Assembly (NCBI GenBank): GCA_964490725.1
Contig: CAZBDU010000161.1
Coordinates: forward strand, 1-7,218
DNA: 7,218 bases
Reading direction: 5' to 3'
Origin: CAZBDU01 sp964490725
Lineage (GTDB): Bacteria; Spirochaetota; Spirochaetia; SZUA-6; DRHE01
In this document: positions 1 to 5,809 of the stretch, piece by piece
How the letters are laid out: each line of letters starts with the position of its first letter
Position numbering within the stretch: the stretch's first letter is position 1
Notes under the pieces: generated by a model
What the model was told of the DNA's origin: nothing
The model's input: only the letters and a program-made list of their open reading frames with translations
Database searches by the model: none
Made by a program: the position numbers and the translations under genes

Positions 1-137
1 AGATATTGAAGATAGCCCATATAATAACACGATTGATTCTCGGCGGGGCGCAGGAAAACACTCTTATCACCTGCAAGTTGTTGGCGCAGCGGGGCCATGA
101 TGTCACGCTGATAACAGGACCCGCCATCGGCCCGGAA

Positions 138-155
138 GGCCGGCGCGGGCCGGCC
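138..155. repeat. GC-rich inverted repeat at the break point
   Basis: GGCCGG (138-143) and CCGGCC (150-155) form a 6-bp inverted repeat around a 6-base loop, and 148-155 is the 8-bp palindrome GGCCGGCC. It lies exactly where glycosyltransferase similarity ends and GC content jumps. The repeat is plainly visible. Any role in recombination or misassembly is inference, and such strings are common in DNA this GC-rich. Confidence 0.4.
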
Positions 156-190
156 GCAGACGCGCCGCCTGCCCCCAGGGCCGCAAGAAC

Positions 191-219
191 TGGAAACCCC
201 CCAAGCCTTGCACTAGAGT
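191..219 (+). promoter_or_regulatory. Possible sigma70-type promoter for the histidine kinase
   Basis: TGGAAA (191-196; 4 of 6 matches to TTGACA) is followed by a 17-base spacer and TAGAGT (214-219; 4 of 6 matches to TATAAT). Initiation would fall near 226. That is downstream of the first in-frame ATG (223) and about 24 bases upstream of the second (250), which favours the ATG at 250. Matches of this quality arise by chance, and the host's sigma factor preferences are unknown. Confidence 0.35.
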
Positions 220-249
220 GAAATGAGGGGAGGCGGAAAGGCAGCCGGG

Positions 250-3114
250 ATGCACGAGCAGGGTGAACGGAAACGGCCAGATGGGCAGGCCCGCCGGCGC
301 GGGGGGGGCGGCGAGGCTGGGTGGCGCGCCCTGGCAGGGAACCTGCCCGGCATCGTCTACCGAATCCACCTGCGCGAGAACAACCGCATGGAGTTTCTCA
401 ACCGCGCGGTGGAGACCATCACCGGCTTTCGCGCGGAAGAGCTGGGGCCGGGAGAGGTCTGCTTTCTGGACCCTCTCATCCCTCCCGATCACCGGCAGCG
501 GGTCATCGACGTGGTGAGGGAGGCGGTGGCGCAGAACCGTCCCTTCAGCGTGCGCTACCCGGTGATCCACAGGGACGGCAGCACCCGCTGGCTGCAGGAA
601 CGGGGCGCTCCGGTCTGGGAGCAGGGGGCGCCTCTTCACATCTACGGAGTGATCTTCGACGTCACCGGCGAGACCCAGGCGCTGGAAGCCGACGCCCGCC
701 GTCACCAGGCCCTGCTTCACGTGAGCCGGCTGGGGCTGGCCGGCTGGCGGCCCGAAGACATCACCGCCGAAGCCCTGGCCCAGGTGCGGGAGGTGCTGCA
801 CGTGGAGCAGGCGGCGCTCCTGGAGCTGGCCGCCGAGGCAGACCGCTACCTGCTGCGCCTGCCTGCGGAGTGGGCGGCGGAGGGGGAAAGCCGGACCATC
901 CCGATTTCCACCGGCGGCGTGTTGGCCGAAGCGCTGGGCACGGGTGAAGCGGTGGTCCTTCCAAGGGAAGGGAAGGCGGCGAGCGCCGCCCTCACACCCC
1001 TTTTGGACCGGCTGCAGGCCGACGGCGTCCTCTGCGCGGCGGTCGGGCAGGAGGGCAGACCCCGGCGGCTCCTTGCCGTCTTCGGCGGGCCGGACCGGAG
1101 CTTCACGGTCCAGGAGCAGCGATTCCTGGAGGCGCTGGCGAACGTGCTGACGGAATCCTCCGAGTGGCAGAGCCGGGAGGAGATGCTCCGGGAAGCGCAG
1201 AAGAGCCTGGAGGCGCTGTACGAGGACATTCCGGTGCCCACCTACACCTGGCGGTGCCTGGGAGACGAGTTCGTCCTGGAAAGGTACAACCGCGCCGCCG
1301 GCCGGGAGGTGAGAGGCAGAATCGAGCGCTTGATCGGCAGGACCGCGCGGGAGATGTACCCCGACATGCCGGAGGTGCTTGCCGACTTCGAGCACTGCGT
1401 CCAGGGCAAGGCGGTGATCCGCCGTGAGATGAGCTACCGGTTCCGTCTGGACGGCGGGGCGGCGCGCTTCCTGGTCTCCTACGCCTTCGTGCCCCCAGAC
1501 GTGGTGCTGGTGCAGACCGAGGACATCTCGGAGCGCAGCCGGCGGGAGCAGACGCTGCAGTGGCAGGCGCAAATCATCGACCAGATTCACGACTCGGTGG
1601 TGTCCACCGATCTGGACGGGAACGTCACAAGCTGGAACCGCGGCGCTGAACGCCTGTTCGGCTACTCGGCGGAGGAGGCGGTGGGCCGCCACATCTCCTT
1701 CGTGTACCCCGAGGAGGGGCGGGAGTTCCTGGAAGAGCAGATCATCGCGCCTCTGAAGGCAGGCGGCAGCCACGAGGTCACGGTCCAGATGCGCCACCGT
1801 TCGGGGCGGGTCTTCTGGGCCCACCTGTCGCTGTCGCTGCTCAGAGACCCGGAAGGAGCCGCCGTGGGGATGATCGGCTATTCCATGGACGTGACCGAAC
1901 GGAAGGAAGCGGAAAGGGAGGCCGCCGGCGCGGCGGCGCGCCTCAGCATCCTGCGGGAGATCGACCGCGCCATTCTGGAGGCCGGCTCCGCCGGGGCGGT
2001 CGCGGACGCCGCGATCCGGGGGCTGCTGAGCCTGGTGCCGGCAAGCGGCGCCGACGTCCTGATCTTCGATCACCGCAGCGGGAAGGCCACGGCCCTGGCC
2101 GGCTACGACCGCAGCCGCGCCCTCCAGGTGCAGCACTACGAGCTTCCCCTGGAGGCGGCCGGCGACCCCGAGGCGCTGCGCCGAGGAGAGGCGGAGCTGA
2201 TCGGCGACCTGGACGGCGCGCCGGCGGGGTGCGAAAACGGCTTCTGCCTTGGGCCCCTGAAGGCGCGCTCCCTGATGCGGGTGCCCCTGCTGGTGCACGG
2301 GGAGCTGCTGGGCGTGCTCAACCTGGGAGCGGAGCAGGCCGGTCTGTTCACCCAGGAGCATCTGGCCACCGCCAGGGAGGTGGCCCACGCCCTGGCGGTG
2401 GGGATCCGGCAGGCGCACCTGCTCGAGGAGATCGGCGCCAGCCGCATGCAGCTGCGGCGGCTGACGCGCCAGCTGGTGACGATCCTGGAATCAGAGCGCC
2501 ATCGCGTCTCCAGGGAGCTGCACGAAGAGACCGCCCAGGTCATGAGCGCCGTCAAGATGTCCCTCCAGCTCCTGCGCCTGGACCTTCCGCCCCAGCTGGC
2601 GGGTCTGCGCCAGCACATCAGTCAGACCCTGGACATCGTGGACGGGTTGATGGGCAGGGTACGGGCCCTGGCCTACGGCCTGCGCCCCCCGGCACTGGAC
2701 ACCTTCGGCCTGGGCTCCACCCTGGAGGGCCTGTGCCGGCAGATGAACGTCCCGGGCAGGCTGGAGGCGGAGTATTCGGGCCAGCCGGTGCCGGCGCTGA
2801 GCGACCTCACCGCCGTCAGCCTCTACCGGCTCTGCCAGGAGGCGCTGTCCAACGTGCGCCGCCACTCCCGGGCGCGCCACGTGGAGGTAACCCTCCGCCC
2901 CGAGGGAGAGCGGGTGTTGCTGTCCGTGGAGGACGACGGAGTGGGCTTCGAGGTCCCCGCCGCGCTGGCTCGCTCCGGGGGCTTGACGGGCATCGGCCTG
3001 GCGGGGATGCGCCAGCTGGCGGAGCTGCTGGGCGGTGAGCTTTCGATCCGCTCCCGCCCCGGCCAGGGCACCCGCCTCACCGCGCGCCTGCCGTTCGGAG
3101 AACCGCCGGTCTGA
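250..3114 (+). CDS. Soluble PAS/GAF sensor histidine kinase, NarL-partner type (HisKA_3)
   Basis: This 954-residue kinase should sense a signal through its PAS and GAF domains, autophosphorylate on histidine and pass the phosphate to a LuxR/NarL-type response regulator. Order, numbered from the ATG at 250: PAS with PAC end about 25-140, GAF about 146-306, PAS about 309-436, PAS about 438-555 ending in DVTERK, GAF about 558-730, HisKA_3 dimerisation/phosphoacceptor region about 735-805, HATPase about 850-950. The phosphoacceptor is His758 in RELHEETAQ, where the family more often has HD. The ATPase shows Asn868 (N box, CQEALSNV), DDGVGF at 895-900 and GIGLAGM at 914-920. I see no signal peptide or membrane helix, so it should be cytoplasmic. 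An in-frame ATG at 223 would add nine residues. I prefer 250 because GGAAAGG (235-241) lies 8 bases upstream and a possible promoter would start transcription after 223. No regulator is encoded nearby, so signal, partner and targets are unknown. The stop is 12 bases from the convergent peroxiredoxin. Confidence 0.93.
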   Translation: MHEQGERKRPDGQARRRGGGGEAGWRALAGNLPGIVYRIHLRENNRMEFLNRAVETITGFRAEELGPGEVCFLDPLIPPDHRQRVIDVVREAVAQNRPFSVRYPVIHRDGSTRWLQERGAPVWEQGAPLHIYGVIFDVTGETQALEADARRHQALLHVSRLGLAGWRPEDITAEALAQVREVLHVEQAALLELAAEADRYLLRLPAEWAAEGESRTIPISTGGVLAEALGTGEAVVLPREGKAASAALTPLLDRLQADGVLCAAVGQEGRPRRLLAVFGGPDRSFTVQEQRFLEALANVLTESSEWQSREEMLREAQKSLEALYEDIPVPTYTWRCLGDEFVLERYNRAAGREVRGRIERLIGRTAREMYPDMPEVLADFEHCVQGKAVIRREMSYRFRLDGGAARFLVSYAFVPPDVVLVQTEDISERSRREQTLQWQAQIIDQIHDSVVSTDLDGNVTSWNRGAERLFGYSAEEAVGRHISFVYPEEGREFLEEQIIAPLKAGGSHEVTVQMRHRSGRVFWAHLSLSLLRDPEGAAVGMIGYSMDVTERKEAEREAAGAAARLSILREIDRAILEAGSAGAVADAAIRGLLSLVPASGADVLIFDHRSGKATALAGYDRSRALQVQHYELPLEAAGDPEALRRGEAELIGDLDGAPAGCENGFCLGPLKARSLMRVPLLVHGELLGVLNLGAEQAGLFTQEHLATAREVAHALAVGIRQAHLLEEIGASRMQLRRLTRQLVTILESERHRVSRELHEETAQVMSAVKMSLQLLRLDLPPQLAGLRQHISQTLDIVDGLMGRVRALAYGLRPPALDTFGLGSTLEGLCRQMNVPGRLEAEYSGQPVPALSDLTAVSLYRLCQEALSNVRRHSRARHVEVTLRPEGERVLLSVEDDGVGFEVPAALARSGGLTGIGLAGMRQLAELLGGELSIRSRPGQGTRLTARLPFGEPPV
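301..308 (+). repeat. G8 homopolymer within the kinase reading frame
   Basis: Eight consecutive G residues lie near the 5' end of the kinase gene and encode part of an Arg/Gly-rich leader before the first PAS domain. A one-base change in the tract would shift the frame ahead of every domain. Such tracts can vary by slipped-strand mispairing and are also frequent sites of sequencing indels. Only the tract itself is seen; variability is not shown. Confidence 0.5.
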
Positions 3115-3130
3115 GGAGCGCCGCCCTCAG
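3111..3130. terminator. Hairpin between convergent genes, both stop codons in its arms
   Basis: CTGAGG (3111-3116) pairs with CCTCAG (3125-3130) across an 8-base loop. The kinase stop TGA (3112-3114) is in one arm and the peroxiredoxin stop (TCA on this strand, 3127-3129) is in the other, at mirror positions. Either transcript would fold it. There is no T-run on either side, so it is not a standard intrinsic terminator. It may slow or end convergent transcription or protect 3' ends. The stem is short, so it could be fortuitous. Confidence 0.35.
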
Positions 3131-3585
3131 CCCCCCAGCACCTTCCTGGCGTTGGGTACCGTGTCCTCCGGCTTGACCCCGTGCCAGGCGCCCAGGACGC
3201 TCCCCTCCTCGTCAAGCAGAAAGGAGGAGCGAATGATGCCCAGCACCTTCTTCCCGGACCTGTTTTTCTCTCCCCAGGCCCCATAGGCTTCCGCCACCCG
3301 GTGGTCCGGATCCGAGAGCAGCGGGAACCCCAGACCGTACTTGCGATCGAACTTCTCCTGGGCTTCCGGCTGGTCCGGGCTGATCCCCACCGCCGCCACG
3401 CCCAGGGACGAGAAATCCGGCAGGGCGTCGCGAACGCTGCAGGCCTGGGTGGTGCATCCCGGCGTGTCCGCCTGGGGATAGAAGTACACCAGTAGCTTCC
3501 TGCCCCGAAAATCGGACAGGGTCACGCTGCTGCCGCTCTGGTCGCGCAGGGTGAACCCCGGCGCCTTGTCTCCGGCTTCGAGCAT
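3127..3585 (-). CDS. bcp: Thioredoxin-dependent peroxiredoxin, Bcp/PrxQ type
   Basis: This 152-residue thiol peroxidase reduces hydrogen peroxide and organic hydroperoxides in the cytoplasm, taking electrons from thioredoxin or a similar donor. The active-site stretch YPQADTPGCTTQACSVRD carries Thr41, the peroxidatic Cys44 and a second cysteine, Cys49. That five-residue spacing is the mark of the atypical two-cysteine PrxQ class, in which the two form an intramolecular disulfide. Arg119 in IIRSSFLLDEEG is the expected conserved arginine of the active site. Length is normal for Bcp, with no signal peptide or extra domain. The start is well supported: AAGGAG (3593-3598 on this strand) lies 7 bases before the ATG. 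The gene lies 78 bases downstream of the molybdoenzyme on the same strand, but a promoter-like pair overlapping that gene's stop codon could let it be expressed alone. No thioredoxin or thioredoxin reductase gene is in the window. Confidence 0.96.
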   Translation of the reverse strand: MLEAGDKAPGFTLRDQSGSSVTLSDFRGRKLLVYFYPQADTPGCTTQACSVRDALPDFSSLGVAAVGISPDQPEAQEKFDRKYGLGFPLLSDPDHRVAEAYGAWGEKNRSGKKVLGIIRSSFLLDEEGSVLGAWHGVKPEDTVPNARKVLGG

Positions 3586-3592
3586 TGGCTTT

Positions 3593-3598
3593 CTCCTT
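3593..3598 (-). promoter_or_regulatory. Ribosome binding site of the peroxiredoxin gene
   Basis: Read on the minus strand this is AAGGAG, 7 bases before the ATG at 3585. It is the clearest Shine-Dalgarno match in the window and fixes the peroxiredoxin start. By contrast, the dipeptidase has none and the molybdoenzyme only a weak one. Confidence 0.75.
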
Positions 3599-3602
3599 CG
3601 GG

Positions 3603-3621
3603 CCGGGCCTCCACCGCCCGG
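3603..3621 (-). promoter_or_regulatory. Hairpin in the peroxiredoxin 5' leader
   Basis: CCGGGC (3603-3608) and GCCCGG (3616-3621) form a 6-bp all-GC stem with a 7-base loop, ending a few bases upstream of the AAGGAG ribosome site. No T-run follows it in the direction of transcription, so it is not an intrinsic terminator. It could affect leader stability or ribosome access. The pairing is visible; function is inferred. Confidence 0.3.
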
Positions 3622-3637
3622 ACCCCGTGTTGAGGAA

Positions 3638-3667
3638 AAGGTACGGAGCCGCCAGCCGCGGGGTCAA
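3638..3667 (-). promoter_or_regulatory. Probable sigma70-type promoter for the peroxiredoxin gene
   Basis: On the minus strand TTGACC (3662-3667; 5 of 6 matches to TTGACA) is followed by an 18-base spacer and TACCTT (3638-3643; T, A and final T conserved). Initiation would fall near 3631 and give a leader of about 45 bases containing the hairpin and ribosome site. The -35 box overlaps the stop codon of the molybdoenzyme gene (3664-3666), so the two genes may be expressed separately despite sharing a strand. Confidence 0.45.
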
Positions 3668-5748
3668 TCCTGCGCCGACACTTCCACCCAGACCGTGTGC
3701 GTCCTGGCGCCGCCGCTGGGCAGGGTGGGGGTGGTAGAGGTGAGCAGGTTCGGGCAGCCCGCCCGGTCCACCCCCTCCTCATCCACCTCGGGCCACGCCC
3801 CGGCCGGCAGGCAGACCACTCCCGGCATGATCTCCGGGGTGATTCGGACACCCACGCGCACGGCCCCATGGGGGCTTCTCACCGTCACCGTCCTGCCCCC
3901 CTCGACTCCCCGGGCGGCCGCGTCCCGGGGGTGCATCCAGAGCACCTGCGGCCCGCGCCTCCGGGCGGCCCGGTCGTTCCAGTACTGGGAGTTGATGCGG
4001 TAGCGGGCGTGCGGGCTGACCAGCCTCAGAGGGTAGCCCGGCTCCGGCTCGGGGAGACGGCACTGGGGCAGCGCGGAGAAGCCCGTGCGGGCGTAGGCCT
4101 CCGAGCGCAGCTCGATCTTCCCGGAAGGGGTGGACAGGGGGTTTCCGTCAGGGTCGGCCGCGAAGGCGGCAAGGCCCACCCGGCTCTGCTCGGCTCCGGC
4201 GTAGATTCCGGTGCGGCGGAACTCCTCCCAATCCGTGATCTCTGACTGGGAGGCGAACAGGCGCAGCCACTCTTCCGGGCTCCTGCCTTCGGTGAACTCC
4301 CCGGCAAAGCCCAGCCGCTCTGCCAGGCGGGCGAACAGTGCGTAGTCGTCCGGTACCCTCCGGGGGGGCTCCACCGCGCGGTGCGAGAACAGCAGATGAT
4401 TGCTGTCGGGAAACACGATGTCCTCGCGTTCCGCGAACATGGCCACCGGGAGCACCACGTCGCACCAGCGGGCCGTGGGCGTCAGAAAGTGCTCGTGGCA
4501 GACGGCCAGCTCCACCTTGCCGAAGGCGCGGATGCTCCGCTTCACGTCCGCCCCCTGGCCGATGTAGTTGCCGCCCACGCAGTACAGGGCATGCACGTCC
4601 GTGGGGTACCCGCCGGCGCGTCCCTCCAGGACCGCGTCGGCCCAGCGGTAGACCGGCACCCCCGGCAGCCCTTCCGCCGCCGCCGCCAGCGCCCCGCAGC
4701 GCGGGCGGGGCAGCCGCCCCCAGATGCATCCCCCGCTCGAGCCGCCGGGGCGGCCCACGTTGCCGGTGGCCACCTGCAGCGCCGCGGCGAAACGGTACGC
4801 CTCCTCGCCGCCCAGGACGCGCTGGATCGACAGCCCCGGAAGCAGGGCCGCAGGCCTGGCTCGCCCGTAGGCCAGGGCCAGGCGCCGGATCTGATCCGCC
4901 GGAGTGCCGCAGAGGCGGCTGGCCCACTCCGGGTCGCGCGGCGGACCGCCGTCGGCACCCAGCACGCGGCGCTCCAGCTCCTCGAACCCCACGCTCAGGC
5001 GCCGAACCGCCTGGCGGTCCACCAGCCCCGCTGCGATCAGCACGTGCAGCACCGCCACCATCAGGGCGGCGTCCGTCCCCGGGAGCACCGGAACCCACTC
5101 GGCGTCCAGCCGCCGTACCGTGCGGCTGCGGCGTGGGTCCACCACGTACACCGGCACCCCGTCGCGCCGGCAGGCCCGCAGGTGGTGCTCCAGCGAGGCT
5201 CCGAAGCGCGTGTCCGAAACATTGGCCCCCCAGAGCACGATCAGCCGCGAGCGGCGCAGGGTGGCCGGGTCCAGCCCCACCGGGGCCGAGCCGAACAGGA
5301 ACGGCCGCACGAACCCCTCCGCGGCAGCGCTGAAGTTGCCCTCGATCTCGGTGTAGCCCCCGAACAGGGACAGAAAGCGCCGGGTCAGCGCCGCGGTGTT
5401 GTGCAGCGCGCCGCGGCAGGAGCCGGAGCCTCCCAGCCGCATCACCGCCTGGGGGCCGTGGCGTCGCCGGATCTCCGCCAGGCCCGAGGCCACCCGGGAC
5501 AACGCCTCCCGCCAGGAAGCCTCCCGGAAGGCTCCGCCCCCCCGGGGCCCGACGCGGATCAGAGGCCGGGTGATGCGGTCGGGCGCGTAGAGCATGCGGG
5601 GCATGCCGTAGCCGCGGGCGCAGCCGCGTCCAGCCGGGTCCCCCAGAGGGTTGTCGCTGACGCGGTGCAGGCGCCCGTCCCGCACGTGCGCCAGCAGAGG
5701 GCAGCCGGCGCCGCAGTCCTTGTTGCAGGAGATCGGCAGGGTAACCAT
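3664..5748 (-). CDS. Molybdopterin oxidoreductase, DMSO reductase family (DmsA-like)
   Basis: This 694-residue catalytic subunit should bind a molybdenum or tungsten bis-pyranopterin cofactor and reduce or oxidise a small substrate, possibly an S- or N-oxide. Numbered from the ATG at 5748, Cys8, Cys12, Cys16 and Cys43 form the C-x3-C-x3-C-x26-C motif for a [4Fe-4S] cluster, followed by ARGYGMPRMLYAPDRI. In GNFSAAAEG, Ser140 aligns with the molybdenum-ligating serine of DMSO and TMAO reductases. WGANVSDTRFG, VYVVDPRRS and the C-terminal PHARYRINSQYWN and DRAGCPN stretches are typical of the cofactor-binding domains. It is shorter than E. coli DmsA (about 800) and lacks a twin-arginine signal, so a cytoplasmic place is likely. 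No DmsB-like Fe-S subunit, membrane anchor or chaperone is nearby. An in-frame ATG at 5775 would add nine residues. I prefer 5748 because the sequence MVTLPISCNKDCG fits the family and a possible -10 box lies between the two. The family is certain; the substrate is not. Confidence 0.94.
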   Translation of the reverse strand: MVTLPISCNKDCGAGCPLLAHVRDGRLHRVSDNPLGDPAGRGCARGYGMPRMLYAPDRITRPLIRVGPRGGGAFREASWREALSRVASGLAEIRRRHGPQAVMRLGGSGSCRGALHNTAALTRRFLSLFGGYTEIEGNFSAAAEGFVRPFLFGSAPVGLDPATLRRSRLIVLWGANVSDTRFGASLEHHLRACRRDGVPVYVVDPRRSRTVRRLDAEWVPVLPGTDAALMVAVLHVLIAAGLVDRQAVRRLSVGFEELERRVLGADGGPPRDPEWASRLCGTPADQIRRLALAYGRARPAALLPGLSIQRVLGGEEAYRFAAALQVATGNVGRPGGSSGGCIWGRLPRPRCGALAAAAEGLPGVPVYRWADAVLEGRAGGYPTDVHALYCVGGNYIGQGADVKRSIRAFGKVELAVCHEHFLTPTARWCDVVLPVAMFAEREDIVFPDSNHLLFSHRAVEPPRRVPDDYALFARLAERLGFAGEFTEGRSPEEWLRLFASQSEITDWEEFRRTGIYAGAEQSRVGLAAFAADPDGNPLSTPSGKIELRSEAYARTGFSALPQCRLPEPEPGYPLRLVSPHARYRINSQYWNDRAARRRGPQVLWMHPRDAAARGVEGGRTVTVRSPHGAVRVGVRITPEIMPGVVCLPAGAWPEVDEEGVDRAGCPNLLTSTTPTLPSGGARTHTVWVEVSAQD

Positions 5749-5763
5749 GGTTGCCACCGCGCC

Positions 5764-5792
5764 AGAGTAGCACATTGTCCCCCGGGGGAAAA
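5764..5792 (-). promoter_or_regulatory. Possible promoter for the molybdoenzyme gene
   Basis: On the minus strand TTTTCC (5787-5792; 3 of 6 matches to the -35 consensus), a 17-base spacer and TACTCT (5764-5769; 4 of 6 matches to TATAAT) would start transcription near 5757. That is about nine bases before the ATG at 5748 and downstream of the alternative ATG at 5775. The -35 match is weak. It overlaps the divergent dipeptidase promoter, so polymerase could not easily occupy both at once. Confidence 0.3.
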
Positions 5793-5803
5793 TCGGCTAT
5801 CCT
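5775..5803 (+). promoter_or_regulatory. Probable promoter for the dipeptidase, giving a leaderless mRNA
   Basis: TTGTCC (5775-5780; 4 of 6 matches to TTGACA), a 17-base spacer and TATCCT (5798-5803; 4 of 6 matches to TATAAT) precede the ATG at 5810. Initiation 6-7 bases after the -10 box would fall at or next to that ATG. No Shine-Dalgarno sequence lies between the -10 box and the ATG, which agrees with a leaderless transcript. Confidence 0.5.
5778..5789. promoter_or_regulatory. 12-bp perfect palindrome in the divergent control region
   Basis: TCCCCCGGGGGA is a perfect palindrome. It overlaps the last three bases of the dipeptidase -35 box and fills much of the spacer of both predicted divergent promoters. 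A dimeric repressor bound there would block both genes. It could instead be a chance feature of GC-rich DNA, and no regulator gene lies next to it. Confidence 0.35.
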
Positions 5804-5809
5804 GCCGCC

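Larger units (their letters stand above)
6..221 (+). pseudogene. 5' fragment of a GT4-type glycosyltransferase, truncated
   Basis: The reading frame opens with a TTG codon at 6. Its first 45 residues look like the N-terminal Rossmann half of family-4 (GT-B fold) glycosyltransferases: a short beta strand (KIAHIITRL), the glycine-rich GGAQENT loop, then HDVTLITG and GPEG. These enzymes move a sugar from a nucleotide donor onto cell-surface polysaccharide or lipid acceptors and are usually about 370-400 residues long. Here the similarity ends at residue 45 (position 140). The remaining 26 codons (Arg, Pro and Ala rich, ending at TGA 219-221) resemble nothing I know and look like chance reading of GC-rich DNA. 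No other frame downstream continues the enzyme. Codons such as ATA and TTG are common in the recognisable part and rare in the rest of the window. It is either a gene remnant from a rearrangement or a misjoined contig end. The family call is fairly safe; the fragment cannot be functional. Confidence 0.7.

Noticed and set aside
103..2418. Very long open frame (771 codons) on the minus strand opposite the kinase
   Set aside because: Its translation is Arg, Pro, Gly, His and Gln rich with no recognisable domain. The plus strand encodes a clear multi-domain kinase. Long antisense frames are expected in GC-rich genes, where stop codons are scarce.
3621..3665. GACCCCG and CGGGGTC as a possible stem at the molybdoenzyme end
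   Set aside because: The 31-base loop, lack of a T-run and competition with the nearer 3603-3621 hairpin make it an unconvincing terminator.
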